A DNA stretch of 64,000 bases, taken from the NCBI GenBank assembly GCA_003285105.1, contig CP030158.1, positions 2,208,501 to 2,272,500 on the forward strand. The letters are read 5' to 3'. A program made the position numbers and the translations under genes. The stretch's first letter is position 1. Every line of letters starts with the position of its first letter. The notes below the pieces were generated by a model, which did not search any database, had not been told where the DNA came from, and worked only from the letters and a program-made list of their open reading frames with translations. The stretch comes from Roseithermus sacchariphilus. Lineage in GTDB: Bacteria > Bacteroidota > Rhodothermia > Rhodothermales > MEBIC09517. This document shows positions 42,703-52,285 of the stretch, in pieces.

Positions 42703-44133
42703 ATGGACACACCTGCGCCCGCCTCCGCCTCCGCGTCGTCGTCTCGCCCGTATCTGAGCGTCAAAGAAAAGATCGGGTACAGCCTCGGCGATGCGGCGTC
42801 GAACATCTATTTCCAGACGTTCGTCGTCTTCCTGCCGAGCTTCTACACCAACGTCTTCGGCATCTCGGCCACGGCGATGGGCACCATGCTGCTCGTCACC
42901 CGCATCTTCGACGCGATCAACGACCCGCTCATGGGGATGATCGCAGACCGCACCGAGACGCGCTGGGGCAAGTTCCGTCCGTACATCGCCGCGCTGGCCG
43001 TGCCGCTGGCCGTCGGCGGGGTGCTCGCCTTCACCACGCCGGACCTGGGGGATACGGGCAAGCTGGTCTATGCCTACCTCACCTACAGCCTGCTCATCGT
43101 CCTCTACACCGCCGTCAACGTGCCCTACGCCGCGCTGATGGGCGTCATCACGCCCAACTCCGCCGAGCGCACGACGGTCTCGACCTACCGCTTCGTGGCG
43201 GCGTTCGTGGGGCAGCTCATCATCGGCGCCACGGCCCTGCCGCTCGTCAGCCGCCTCGGCGACGGCAACACGCAGCTCGGCTGGCAACTCACCATGGCCC
43301 TCTACGGCCTGCTCGTGGTCGGCTTGCTCCTGGCCACGTTCTTCCTGACGCGCGAACGGGTGCAGCCCGCGCCGCGCCAGCAGGGAAACGTCCGGGAAGA
43401 CCTGAAGGACCTGACGCGCAACAAGCCCTGGCTGCTCATCGCGGGCGCTACGGTCTTCCAGCTGACCTACATCGTCATGCGCGGCTCGGCGACGCCCTAC
43501 TACTTCGAGTTCTACGTGCAGGACCAGCAACTGGTGCTCCCGGGGCGGACGTTCGACCTGACCTATGAGGTCTTTACGTCGTCTTTCCTCACGCTGGGCA
43601 CCATCTCGACGCTCATCGGGGCCATCGGCACCGGGCTGTTCACGAAGCGGATGAACAAGAACACCACGTATGCGGCGTTCCTCATCACCAGCGCGCTGTT
43701 CTCGGCGGGCTTCTTCCTGGTCGAGCCGGACGACGTGCTGGCGATCTATGCGCTCAACGTGTTCGTGTCCTTCTTCTTCGGGGCCGTGTCGGTCTTGCAA
43801 TGGGCCATCTACACGGATACGGCCGACTTCGGCGAGTGGAAGTTCGGGCGCCGGGCCACGGCGTTGATCATGGCGGCCTCGCTCTTTGCCCTGAAGCTGG
43901 GCCTGACCCTCGGCGGGTCGCTCGTGGGGTGGATCCTGGGCGGGTACGGCTTCGTCGAGGGCGGGGTGTCCCAGAGCGCCGAGACGCTGGAAGGCATCCG
44001 CCTGCTGATGAGCCTCTATCCGGCCCTCTTCGGCATCATCGGCGGGCTGATCATGCTCGCCTACCCGCTCACCGACCGCATGATGATCACCATCGAAACC
44101 GACCTGGCCGCCCGCCATGCGGAGGCGTCCTGA
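42703..44133 (+). CDS. GPH-family (MelB/XynP type) glycoside:cation symporter
   Basis: This inner-membrane protein has 476 residues and about 12 membrane helices. The start region KEKIGYSLGDAASNIYFQ and the loop GMIADRTETRWGKFRPYI are the hallmarks of the glycoside-pentoside-hexuronide symporter family, which carries xylosides, melibiose and glucuronides with Na+ or H+. Between GH3 and GH10 it is best seen as the xylo-oligosaccharide or aldouronate importer (inference). The ATG at 42703 follows a 70-bp gap after GH3; the frame is open upstream but lacks sense. The N-terminus has an unusual Ala/Ser/Pro-rich stretch of about 15 residues before the first conserved motif. Confidence 0.92.
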   Translation: MDTPAPASASASSSRPYLSVKEKIGYSLGDAASNIYFQTFVVFLPSFYTNVFGISATAMGTMLLVTRIFDAINDPLMGMIADRTETRWGKFRPYIAALAVPLAVGGVLAFTTPDLGDTGKLVYAYLTYSLLIVLYTAVNVPYAALMGVITPNSAERTTVSTYRFVAAFVGQLIIGATALPLVSRLGDGNTQLGWQLTMALYGLLVVGLLLATFFLTRERVQPAPRQQGNVREDLKDLTRNKPWLLIAGATVFQLTYIVMRGSATPYYFEFYVQDQQLVLPGRTFDLTYEVFTSSFLTLGTISTLIGAIGTGLFTKRMNKNTTYAAFLITSALFSAGFFLVEPDDVLAIYALNVFVSFFFGAVSVLQWAIYTDTADFGEWKFGRRATALIMAASLFALKLGLTLGGSLVGWILGGYGFVEGGVSQSAETLEGIRLLMSLYPALFGIIGGLIMLAYPLTDRMMITIETDLAARHAEAS

Positions 44134-44186
44134 GCGGCGTTTCTCTTCCCGCCCCCCCCTGTGAGCCCTCAACCGGAGATCCTGCC

Positions 44187-45329
44187 ATGATGCGATTGAC
44201 CTGGACCTGCCTGCTGACCCTGGTGCTCGTCACCGCCGCCTGTGAAGCCCCCGGCGAGGAGCCGGTGCCGGCCGAGGAGGCGGTGCCGGCGCTGAAAGAG
44301 GTCTTTGCCGATGCCTTCCTCGTGGGCGCTGCGCTCAACCCCGACCAGTTCTACGGACGGGATACCCTGGGCGTCGCCCTCATCACGAAGCATTTCAACA
44401 CCATCACGCCCGAGAACGTGATGAAGTGGGAGCAGATTCACCCCGAGCCGGATCGCTACGACTTCGAGGCGGCCGACCGCTTCGTCGCCTTCGGAGAGGA
44501 GCGGGACCTGTTCATCGTCGGCCACACGCTCGTCTGGCACAACCAGACGCCGGACTGGGTCTTCGAGGACGACCGCGGCGAGCCCCTCACGCGCGAGGCG
44601 CTGCTCGAGCGGATGCGGGATCACATCCAGACGGTCGTCGGGCGTTACCGGGGGCGCGTCGACGGCTGGGACGTCGTCAACGAGGCGCTGAACGAAGACG
44701 GAACGCTGCGACCGACGCGGTGGCTGGAGATCATCGGCGAGGATTACCTGGCTCATGCCTTCCGCTTCGCCCACGAAGCCGACCCGCAGGCCGAGTTGTA
44801 CTACAACGATTATTCGCTCACGAACCCGGCCAAGCGGGAGGGCGCCGTGCGGCTCGTGCAGGGGCTGCTGGATGCCGGCGTGCCCGTCACGGGGATCGGC
44901 ATGCAGGGCCACTATGCCCTCACCTACCCGACGCTCGAGGAGCTGGAGACGAGCATCACCACCTTTGCCGGCCTCGGCGTGGACGTCATGATCACCGAAC
45001 TCGACGTGGCCGTGCTGCCGCGCCCGTCGGAGTACTGGGGGGCCGATGTCACCCGGCGCGAGGAGCTGCGCGCCGAGCTGGATCCGTACCGCGAGGCCTT
45101 CCCCGACTCCATGCAGCAGGCGCTGGCCGATCGCTATGCCGACTTCTTCGAGGTCTTCCTGCGCCAGCAGGAGGCCCTCACCCGCGTCACGTTCTGGGGC
45201 GTCACCGACGGCGATTCGTGGCTGAACAACTGGCCGATCCGGGGGCGGACGAGCTACCCGCTGCTCTTCGACCGGGCCTACCGGCCCAAGCCGGCCTTCT
45301 TCGCGGTCGTGGCCACCGCGCGCGAGTAG
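44187..45329 (+). CDS. GH10 endo-beta-1,4-xylanase, lipoprotein
   Basis: A 380-residue lipoprotein xylanase (signal MMRLTWTCLLTLVLVTAAC, lipobox TAAC, Cys at residue 19). The GH10 barrel fills the rest: FNTITPENVMKWEQIHP, HTLVWHNQTPDWVF, acid/base Glu166 in WDVVNEALNE, and nucleophile Glu271 in MITELDVAVLP; the C-terminal GVTDGDSWLNNWP closes the active site. The lipid anchor suggests a place on the outer membrane, where it cuts xylan for import. There is no binding module or sorting domain. The gene follows the GPH symporter by 53 bp and is convergent with the next operon. The length is typical for a single-domain GH10. Confidence 0.95.
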   Translation: MMRLTWTCLLTLVLVTAACEAPGEEPVPAEEAVPALKEVFADAFLVGAALNPDQFYGRDTLGVALITKHFNTITPENVMKWEQIHPEPDRYDFEAADRFVAFGEERDLFIVGHTLVWHNQTPDWVFEDDRGEPLTREALLERMRDHIQTVVGRYRGRVDGWDVVNEALNEDGTLRPTRWLEIIGEDYLAHAFRFAHEADPQAELYYNDYSLTNPAKREGAVRLVQGLLDAGVPVTGIGMQGHYALTYPTLEELETSITTFAGLGVDVMITELDVAVLPRPSEYWGADVTRREELRAELDPYREAFPDSMQQALADRYADFFEVFLRQQEALTRVTFWGVTDGDSWLNNWPIRGRTSYPLLFDRAYRPKPAFFAVVATARE

Positions 45330-45353
45330 CGGCGGTTCGGGCGAGGCCGCCCG

Positions 45354-46994
45354 TCACTCCCCGCCGGGCCCGGTGTTCTCCAGGATGAGGACGGAGGGGG
45401 CTTCCCGCATCCAGCGCTCGAAGAGGCCGGAGCGGTCCCCCTGCGGGCCGAAGCTGATGTTGGAGCCCAGCAGGATGTCCGGGTCCTGATCCCCGTCGAG
45501 GTCCCCCACGGCCATCCGCAGCCACCGGCCGCGCTGGGCATCTTCGAAGGTGTAGGCGTCGAAGGTGAGGTCGCCGCGGTTGCGCAGGAGCACGAAGCTT
45601 TCCTCCGGCGTGCGGGCGTAGTCGGGGAAATAAGAGATGGCGGCGATGTCGAGGTCGCCGTCCCCGTCGAAGTCGGCCGCTTCGGCCGAGATGGCCCCGT
45701 TGAGGGGGAAGAAGAACCCTTCCTCGAACGAGCCGTCTGCGCGTCCGAGGAAGAGGCGGAGGCCGTGGTAGGGTTTCAGGATGGGCGTGATGTCGGCGTT
45801 GTTGCCGTTGACGTAGAGGATGTCCTGGATCCCGTCGGCATTGGCGTCGACGAAGGAGAAGTGGTTGGAGCCGTAGACCGGTGGGAAGCGCAGCACGCGG
45901 GTGCGGGAGAAGCGTCCGTGGCCGTCGTTCAGGTAGAGGTCGATGCCTTCATCGCCCTGGGCCATCAGGGCCCCGATGTCCGGGTGGCCGTCTCCGTTGA
46001 GGTCGCGCACGACCGCGTTGGTGGCGCCGGGGCTGGGGTTCAGCACGTGGCGGCGGTAGGTCCCGTCGCCGGTGTCTTCGAACCAGGCGAGCGCCCCGGT
46101 GTGATTGCCGAACTCGCAGATGACGAAGTCCTGGCGGCCGTCCCCATTGAGATCGGCGAGGTCCAGGTCGACGGGGCGTTTGAGGCCGGTGAGGAGGGGG
46201 CGGGGGGGCTCCTGAGGGCCGTCGATCACGAAGAGCGCCCCGTCGGCCCGGTCGGTCGGGGCGACGGTCTGGCCGGCGAGGAGGATCAGGAGCCGGCCCT
46301 CGTCCCACTGGGCCGCGATGGGGGCGCCGTCGAGGAGCCAGTTGAACAGCACCTCGTCGGTGCCGCGGACGACGATGAGGCTGCCCGTTCGGGCATGGTT
46401 GCCGACGAAAAACACCTGGCGTTCCTCCTCGATCTCAACCAGGGTCGTCAGCGGCCGTCGGAAGCGCTGGCCCGTGTCGCGCACGCGGAAGCCGGGCAGC
46501 CCGACCGTGAGGGGCGGGCGAGGCGGCCCCGTCAGCGTATCCGGCGCCTCGCGCAGGTAGTAGTCCACGAGGGCCTGCCACTCGTCTGCCGAGAGGGCCG
46601 GTGTGGTCGGGTAGAGCGAGTCCACGTTGACCCCGTCGGGGGCCGTCAGGGCGATCAGGCTGTCGCGGGAGTGGACGGGGTACACCCCGAGGCGGGCGGC
46701 CATGAAGGGCAGCACCGTCGTCCAGCGAGGGCGGTCCAGCAAGGCGGGGTCGGGGAAGGCGTGGCAGGCGGCGCAATGGGTCCGGGCCAGGTGCTCCCCG
46801 CGGTCGGTGGCGGGCGGGTGTGCGGAGGACGGGGTGGGGGCGGGCTCGCAGCCGGCCGCCAGCAGTCCGGCGAGCAGTAGCCCGGCGAGCGCCGCCATCG
46901 GCCGGACGTGCCGCCGCAGGACGGGCGCACGGCCGGGGGCGGCGGGGGAGGGGCGTCGGTAGGGGCGGGGCAGAAGCTCGGGCAACGACGTCAT
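45354..46994 (-). CDS. Haem-binding FG-GAP/VCBS-repeat lipoprotein
   Basis: The protein has 546 residues if the ATG at 46994 is used; a second ATG at 46898 would give a tighter lipoprotein signal (MAALAGLLLAGLLAAGC). After the lipobox comes a c-type haem motif, Cys74-Ala-Ala-Cys77-His78 in ARTHCAACHAF, with a short cytochrome-like segment to about residue 160 (MAARLGVYP provides a candidate Met ligand). The rest is a beta-propeller of FG-GAP repeats with calcium-type loops: LADLNGDGRQDF, VRDLNGDGHPDI, FVDANADGIQDIL, AADFDGDGDLDIA, VGDLDGDQDPDIL. It should be an exported electron-transfer or binding protein. It is the last gene of the xyloglucan operon, 32 bp after GH44. Function unproven. Confidence 0.82.
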   Translation of the reverse strand: MTSLPELLPRPYRRPSPAAPGRAPVLRRHVRPMAALAGLLLAGLLAAGCEPAPTPSSAHPPATDRGEHLARTHCAACHAFPDPALLDRPRWTTVLPFMAARLGVYPVHSRDSLIALTAPDGVNVDSLYPTTPALSADEWQALVDYYLREAPDTLTGPPRPPLTVGLPGFRVRDTGQRFRRPLTTLVEIEEERQVFFVGNHARTGSLIVVRGTDEVLFNWLLDGAPIAAQWDEGRLLILLAGQTVAPTDRADGALFVIDGPQEPPRPLLTGLKRPVDLDLADLNGDGRQDFVICEFGNHTGALAWFEDTGDGTYRRHVLNPSPGATNAVVRDLNGDGHPDIGALMAQGDEGIDLYLNDGHGRFSRTRVLRFPPVYGSNHFSFVDANADGIQDILYVNGNNADITPILKPYHGLRLFLGRADGSFEEGFFFPLNGAISAEAADFDGDGDLDIAAISYFPDYARTPEESFVLLRNRGDLTFDAYTFEDAQRGRWLRMAVGDLDGDQDPDILLGSNISFGPQGDRSGLFERWMREAPSVLILENTGPGGE

Positions 46995-47026
46995 GCAGGT
47001 GGGGGCGGGGGATCGTCGCAGGCGGC

Positions 47027-48763
47027 CTATCGCAGAATGAGGTGTGCGGCCGTCAGCGGAGGGAGGGTGAGGGTGAAGGTGTTGCCGGTGATGCCGGTGA
47101 CATCGTCGCGCCGGAGGATCTGCGGGCTCCGGGCATCGAAGGCCCACACCTCCCCCGTAGCATAGGCCGTGTCCCCCTCGATGCGGATCTGCATCTCCAG
47201 GGCGCCCTCGGTGTTTTTGTTGATCAAGATCGCGTGCAGCGGTCTGGCGTCATGGCCTTCGAGCGCGGCGTAGACCGACGTCTGGTGCGGGTCGCTGGTG
47301 GTGGCCCGGACGCTCGTATCGCCGTAGGCGCCACCGTTGCCGTCATAGTTTCGGTAGAGCCGGAAGGCGGCGGCGGTGTAGGCATCTTCGGTCTCGATGC
47401 CCCAGAGCGTGGCGATGTAGACGCCGTGACGGCCGAAGGCCCCGAGCACATCGGCCTGGGCCAGCCCGCCCGACACGCTTCGTCCACCTCCGTAGTTGTA
47501 TTCGGAGATGGCGAGCTTCGTGCCGGGATAGTGGGCCTCGATGGAGGCCTGGAGCGTCGGCAGGATGGGCAGGAAGGCGCTGCAGCAGTCCGCGATCCAG
47601 CTGGTTTCGGTGTAGGTGGGGTCCCACAGCGAGCGTGGCGCCTGCAGGCGGGCCGCCACGTCCGCCGGCGTCGTGGCATCGGGGTCGGTGATGCGGTGGT
47701 CGCCGTGGGCCTCCGGGTACCAGTGCACGTCGAGCACGTCCACCAGCCGCCGCCCCGTCGCCTGCTCGGCCTGCCGGAGCCGGTCCAGGTAGTAGTCGAT
47801 GAACCACCGGTACCCCGCGCCGGCCTGGTTCCAGTCCGGTGCGTCTTGCAGGCTCAGGTAGGCCGCGAAGCCATAGAGCGCCGGCCCCAGCACCTCGCTG
47901 TTCGGGTCGACGTCCTTGACGGCGGAGGCCAGGTCGATGGTGCGCTGCAGCAGCTCCTCGGCGCCGACGGGGTCCGGGTGGATGCGGGGGTGGGTATGAG
48001 CCCAGAGGGCGGGCTCATTGTCCAGGCTGTACCATCGGATGCCGTTCGGCGTCGTGGCCGCTCCGTAGCGCTGAACGAGGAAGTGGACGAGTTCGTCCAT
48101 GTAGACGGCATCGTCTCCGGGGTCGGGCGTCAGGGTGAAGGGAGCGTCCTTGCGGGGGTAGGCCGGGACCCAGCGGGGAGAGGGGGCCGTCTGCCCCGCG
48201 CTGACCGGCCCGAAGTCGTCCCGCGCGACGAAGCCCGCCATCTGGAGCGTGACGATGGAGGCGGCCCCCATCTGCAGGGATTGATCGTGGAAGAACGTGA
48301 CGACGCGGGCCGGTTCGCCGGCCTCACCGTCCGGGATGCCGGCGTTGAAGAGCAGAAAGCGATCGCTGTAGTGCTGGTAGTCACTTCCCGCGTTGGAGAA
48401 GTTGTTTTCCCAGTTGTAGCCGGTAAGGCGGTTGCCGCCGAGGCGGCGGACGGTCCACACGGTGCCCGCCCGGTCCTGGTTGGAGCCGTAGATGTAGGGG
48501 CTGATGGGGCGGCGATCCGCCTCCGGGTTGAGCGTGACGACGGCCTGCCCGACGACCTCGTACTCGGGCTCGTCGTCGCCCGGGGAGCCGGCGCTGTCGC
48601 AGCCGGAGACCACCAGCACGCAGAGCCCCAGCGCGGAGAGCCCCAGCGCGGAGAACCAGCGCACGGCGTGCCGCCGCACGGTCTGGCTCTGCGGCGGCGG
48701 AGTGGCAGACCGTGCGACCGGGGAGCGGCGGCTCCGCGGGTCTGTCGTGGAACGGGCAGGCAT
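47027..48763 (-). CDS. GH44 endo-beta-1,4-glucanase/xyloglucanase, lipoprotein
   Basis: This surface lipoprotein has 578 residues from the ATG at 48763; a GTG at 48679 gives a more compact signal (VRRHAVRWFSALGLSALGLCV..VSGC) and may be the true start. The GH44 catalytic barrel shows SPYIYGSNQD, RRLGGNRLTGYNWENNFSNA, acid/base Glu250 in SLDNEPALWAHTH and nucleophile Glu421 in AISEYNYGGG. The last about 90 residues form the beta-sandwich typical of GH44. Activity on xyloglucan or cellulose is known for the family; the adjoining GH31 alpha-xylosidase argues for xyloglucan. It lies 119 bp after the GH31 gene on the same strand. Confidence 0.92.
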   Translation of the reverse strand: MPARSTTDPRSRRSPVARSATPPPQSQTVRRHAVRWFSALGLSALGLCVLVVSGCDSAGSPGDDEPEYEVVGQAVVTLNPEADRRPISPYIYGSNQDRAGTVWTVRRLGGNRLTGYNWENNFSNAGSDYQHYSDRFLLFNAGIPDGEAGEPARVVTFFHDQSLQMGAASIVTLQMAGFVARDDFGPVSAGQTAPSPRWVPAYPRKDAPFTLTPDPGDDAVYMDELVHFLVQRYGAATTPNGIRWYSLDNEPALWAHTHPRIHPDPVGAEELLQRTIDLASAVKDVDPNSEVLGPALYGFAAYLSLQDAPDWNQAGAGYRWFIDYYLDRLRQAEQATGRRLVDVLDVHWYPEAHGDHRITDPDATTPADVAARLQAPRSLWDPTYTETSWIADCCSAFLPILPTLQASIEAHYPGTKLAISEYNYGGGRSVSGGLAQADVLGAFGRHGVYIATLWGIETEDAYTAAAFRLYRNYDGNGGAYGDTSVRATTSDPHQTSVYAALEGHDARPLHAILINKNTEGALEMQIRIEGDTAYATGEVWAFDARSPQILRRDDVTGITGNTFTLTLPPLTAAHLILR

Positions 48764-48882
48764 GGCGGCGGCGAGGGTGGTGCGAGCAAGGGGGCGAGGC
48801 GGGCCCTCCCGCGCCCCGGCGGGGCGGGAGGGCCGCGTGGGACGGAAGCGGGTCCGGCGCAGAGGGCCTCTCCGGCGTGTGT

Positions 48883-51300
48883 TCAATGCCCCTGGTAGGA
48901 GGTGTGCCGGGTGATCGTCCAGCGCACCTGCCCGTCGAGCGGGTCGTTGGCGAGCCGGTAGGTGCCGTTCTCCGCGGTCAGCGAGAGCGTGTGCAGGGTG
49001 GCCTCCGGGGGGAGCGCCACGAAGCCCTCGGCCGGCCGGTCGTCGGTGGTGAAGACCACGAGGTCGAGGCGGGACCAGTCCAGGTCCCGGGTGGACTGAG
49101 CCAGGCCGATGTGGGGGAGGACGGCACCGTCGCGGACGAGCATGATGACCGGGATCGGCCCGGCCTCGATGGAATGCCAGCCGCCGGCATAGACCGCCCC
49201 CGTCTGATAGTCGATCCAGGTGCCCGGGGGCAGGTAGACGTCACGGCCGGAGGATTCTTCCAGCAGCGGGGCCACGAGGATGTCCTGCCCGAAGAGGTAC
49301 TGGTCCTCGACGAGCCAGGAGCCGGGGTCGTCCGGGTATTCGACGAAGAGGGCCCGGACCATGGGCAGGCCGTGGTCGGCGCTGTGGCGGGCCTGGGCGT
49401 ACACGTAGGGCATGAGCCGGTACTTCAGCTCGGCGGCCCGGCGGTAGTCGTTCAGGAGGGCTTCGCTGAAGAGCCAGGGTTCGCGGGGCGGCTGGCCGTG
49501 GCTGCGCGTGTGCGAGCTGAGGAAGCCGAAGGGCGTCCAGCGGCGGTAGAGCGACTCGGGCGGGGGGGCGGTGAAGCCGCCGATGTCGTGGCTCCAGAAG
49601 GTGAAGCCCGAGAGGCCCAGGGAGAGGCCGCCGCGCAGTGTGGCCGCCATGCCGTTGTCCGACGTGGCGGCGTCGCCGCCCCAGTGTACGGGATAGCGCT
49701 GGCTGCCGGCCCAGGCGCTGCGGGCCCACATGATCTGCTCACCCGTGATGGCCTTCGTGACCTCGGCGACGACCTTGTTGTAGCGCAGCGGGTAGAGGTT
49801 GTGCTCGTACCAGCCCGTCCGCCCCGAGTGGTAGAGGCCCGTCAGCGGGGCGGCCTCCCCGAAGTCCACTTTGATGGCGCCCACCCCCATCTGCAGCAGA
49901 TGGCCGATCTGCTCGGCGTACCAGTCGATCGCCTCCGGGTTGGAGAAGTCGAGGATCGCGTCTTCGTAGGGCAGGTCCCCCTCGGCGTCGCGCACGGCCA
50001 GGCCCCGGGAGACGATCTCCGGGAACAGCCGGTTCTTCGGCACGAAATAGGGCAATTGCCACAGGCTGATATGGAAGCCCTGCGCCTTGAGGTCGTCGAT
50101 CATCTGCTGCGGGTCCTCGAAGCGCGAGGGGGCGAAGCGGTAGTCCGTGCGCCAGTCCGTCTCGAACCAGCCGGTATCCAGGTGGATGACGTCGCTGGGG
50201 ATGCGGTGCTCCCGGAGGCGAGCGGCTACGTCCCGCACCTCGGCCTCCGAAAAGTAGCTGATACGGCTCATCCAGGTACCGAAGGACCAGAGCGGCGGCA
50301 TGGGGGCCTTGCCGGTGAGGTCGGTGTAGGCATCGAGGATGTCCCTGGGCTGGCCCAGGAAGACGAACAGGTCCAGGTCGTCATCGCCCAGCAGGAGGGT
50401 GCTGTGGCCGTTGAAGTCGACGCCGAAGTCGAGCGTCATGGGTGCCGTTTCGTGGAGGAACATGCCGTAGCCCCGGTTGCTCATGAAGAACGGGATGGGC
50501 TTGTACATGGCCATGTTCTCGGCGCCGTTGGCATCGTCGGTGAACAGGATCACCTTCTGGCCCCGCTTGTCGAGCGCGGTGAAGGACTCGCCGGTGCCGA
50601 AGATCTTCTCGCCCGGAGCCAGTTCGAAGGTGGCCGCCATCCATTGCTGGTAGTCGGCGGCCCGCCGCATGAACGAGAACGGCAGCGAGGGGGTGTAGGA
50701 GCGGTTGTCCTGCTGGTGGACGGTGCGGGTGAGCAGGCGGCCCTCGGCGTCGCGAAACTCGATACGCCAGGGGTAGGTGAAGACGGTCACCGAGCCGTGG
50801 GCGCTCGTGTAGCGGTGCCCGCCCTCGACGGCGTCGTAGCGCCAGGCGGTCGCATCCTGCGGGGCCGTGCCGCCCACGAGCATCAGCGAAGGCTCCTCGG
50901 CGTGGTATTCCGGACGGGTGTGGACGCGCAGCCGTACCGTGCGCGGCGAGACGAAGGACAGCGAGAAGGGCTGCTCCGGGGCGACGGCGTATTCCCCGCC
51001 GGGGAAGACGGCCTCGTTACGGGGTTGCAGGACGGCCAGGATGTTGTTGAAGGCCATCTGCGTGACATATTCATGCCGCCGGTACCGGATCGTCCCCGAC
51101 GCCGTCGCCGGGTCGAACGAAGCCAGACTATCCGCCAGGTAGTACCCGTTGCCGAAGTCGTGGAAGTCCTGGCTGAGATCCACGATCTCGTTCATCAGGT
51201 AAGGCTGGTAGGGAGTCTGGGCGGCAGCGGGTGCCGGCAGGCCGAGCAGGGCCGCCAGCAGGGCCGCGCCAAAGAGCCGGGACAGGGTCTGGACGGACAT
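48883..51300 (-). CDS. GH31 alpha-xylosidase
   Basis: The 805-residue exported enzyme (signal peptide MSVQTLSRLFGAALLAALLG.., about 1-27) removes alpha-1,6-xylose side chains from xyloglucan oligosaccharides. GH31 features: an N-terminal beta-sandwich (about 40-260), barrel start PMPPLWSFGTWMSRISYFSE, nucleophile Asp479 in AIKVDFGEAAP, acid/base Asp543 in WGGDAATSDNG, and C-terminal sheet domains with DVYLPPGTWIDYQTGAVY. The K-x-DFGE form of the nucleophile motif marks the alpha-xylosidase (YicI/XylS) branch, as opposed to the alpha-glucosidase W-x-DMNE form. The ATG at 51300 gives the signal; the frame is open further upstream. It lies 76 bp after the second DUF4249-like gene. Confidence 0.94.
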   Translation of the reverse strand: MSVQTLSRLFGAALLAALLGLPAPAAAQTPYQPYLMNEIVDLSQDFHDFGNGYYLADSLASFDPATASGTIRYRRHEYVTQMAFNNILAVLQPRNEAVFPGGEYAVAPEQPFSLSFVSPRTVRLRVHTRPEYHAEEPSLMLVGGTAPQDATAWRYDAVEGGHRYTSAHGSVTVFTYPWRIEFRDAEGRLLTRTVHQQDNRSYTPSLPFSFMRRAADYQQWMAATFELAPGEKIFGTGESFTALDKRGQKVILFTDDANGAENMAMYKPIPFFMSNRGYGMFLHETAPMTLDFGVDFNGHSTLLLGDDDLDLFVFLGQPRDILDAYTDLTGKAPMPPLWSFGTWMSRISYFSEAEVRDVAARLREHRIPSDVIHLDTGWFETDWRTDYRFAPSRFEDPQQMIDDLKAQGFHISLWQLPYFVPKNRLFPEIVSRGLAVRDAEGDLPYEDAILDFSNPEAIDWYAEQIGHLLQMGVGAIKVDFGEAAPLTGLYHSGRTGWYEHNLYPLRYNKVVAEVTKAITGEQIMWARSAWAGSQRYPVHWGGDAATSDNGMAATLRGGLSLGLSGFTFWSHDIGGFTAPPPESLYRRWTPFGFLSSHTRSHGQPPREPWLFSEALLNDYRRAAELKYRLMPYVYAQARHSADHGLPMVRALFVEYPDDPGSWLVEDQYLFGQDILVAPLLEESSGRDVYLPPGTWIDYQTGAVYAGGWHSIEAGPIPVIMLVRDGAVLPHIGLAQSTRDLDWSRLDLVVFTTDDRPAEGFVALPPEATLHTLSLTAENGTYRLANDPLDGQVRWTITRHTSYQGH

Positions 51301-51376
51301 GAGCGAGGGGAGGTCTGGTATGTCGGTTCGGGTAGAGGAGGGCAGGCTCCGGGGACGGGAGCGGTCGGCTCCGCCG

Positions 51377-52285
51377 TCAGCGGTTAGGAAGGTAATCAGT
51401 CTGTTCGACCACCTCAAACGGGAGCGTCCACGAGCGCGACAACTCGTAGCCCCCGCCGATGAAGCCGAAGCCGTTTTCCACGTTGCTCATCGTGCCGGGC
51501 TGGATGAGCACGTTCGGGTCGAAGACCCCGCCGGGCGGCATCCAGGCGTCATCGGCGACGACCGTTCGGAAGGTCACGGTCAGCAGCCGGATGCCCTCAT
51601 CTACGATGAAGTTCGAGTCTTCCGTGACGGATCCGAAGACGGGGTAATAGCTGCGCGTCAGGTTGATGGCGAAGGTCCAGCCGTCCGCGGTGCGCCGCAG
51701 GTTGGTGTCGAAGGGGATGTAGTGGCGGTAGAAGGCGAAGATCGGCACGGCGATGGGGGGCGGCGAAAATCCGACGACGTAGCTGACGTAGATCTCCACC
51801 TCGCTCTGGATCAGGTTCCGGGCCTCGCCCTCGATGCGCGCCGGCAGGATCACCTCGCGCGTCGTGTCCGGTTCTTCGAGGATCAGCAGGGCGCGCTCGG
51901 GGATGTGGACCTCCGCCCAGGTCGCCGCACCGTCGTCCCGCGTGATCGTGACCCGGTAGCGATGATCCCAGGCCACGCGGAACGGCGCGTAGAAGACGTG
52001 CCCGACCTGCCCCGTCGAGTCGACGAAGACGGAGTCGCGCCAGAGGCGTTCTTCGCCCGTGTCCAGGTCGAGCGAGGTGAAGCGGGCGTCGAGCGGTTCG
52101 GGGCGGCCCGGCTCCAGCAGGGGTTCGATGGGGAAGACGCGGACGAACTGCGTGTCGGCCAGCGGGTTGAGCACGCCCCACATCGAGTAGGGGTATTGAA
52201 ACGGGTCCGGGCCGGCGACGTCTTCCTCGCAGCCCAGCAGCAGGGCCGCCAGGACGACGAGCAAGAGGGTACGACTCACACGCAT
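51377..52285 (-). CDS. DUF4249-like outer-membrane lipoprotein, copy B
   Basis: A 302-residue lipoprotein (MRVSRTLLLVVLAALLLGC, lipobox LLGC at Cys19). The mature part is beta-rich, like the DUF4249 family of Bacteroidota lipoproteins found next to TonB receptors; the family assignment is by pattern and context. It is a tandem paralogue of the preceding gene: both share WGVL.P.ADTQFVRVFPIE, GRPEPLDARFTS.DLDTGEE, WRDSV, GHVFYAPFR and the C-terminal PGTMSNVENGFGF. The start codon lies inside the end of copy A (10-bp overlap), so translation is coupled. It is likely to assist the TonB receptor, perhaps taking the place of SusD (inference). Confidence 0.82.
   Translation of the reverse strand: MRVSRTLLLVVLAALLLGCEEDVAGPDPFQYPYSMWGVLNPLADTQFVRVFPIEPLLEPGRPEPLDARFTSLDLDTGEERLWRDSVFVDSTGQVGHVFYAPFRVAWDHRYRVTITRDDGAATWAEVHIPERALLILEEPDTTREVILPARIEGEARNLIQSEVEIYVSYVVGFSPPPIAVPIFAFYRHYIPFDTNLRRTADGWTFAINLTRSYYPVFGSVTEDSNFIVDEGIRLLTVTFRTVVADDAWMPPGGVFDPNVLIQPGTMSNVENGFGFIGGGYELSRSWTLPFEVVEQTDYLPNR

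Noticed and set aside
42613-44172. Minus-strand frame of 519 codons opposite the GPH symporter
   Set aside because: The plus strand encodes a membrane protein with family motifs. The antisense frame is highly charged (Arg/Glu/His/Asp) and is the mirror of hydrophobic codons.
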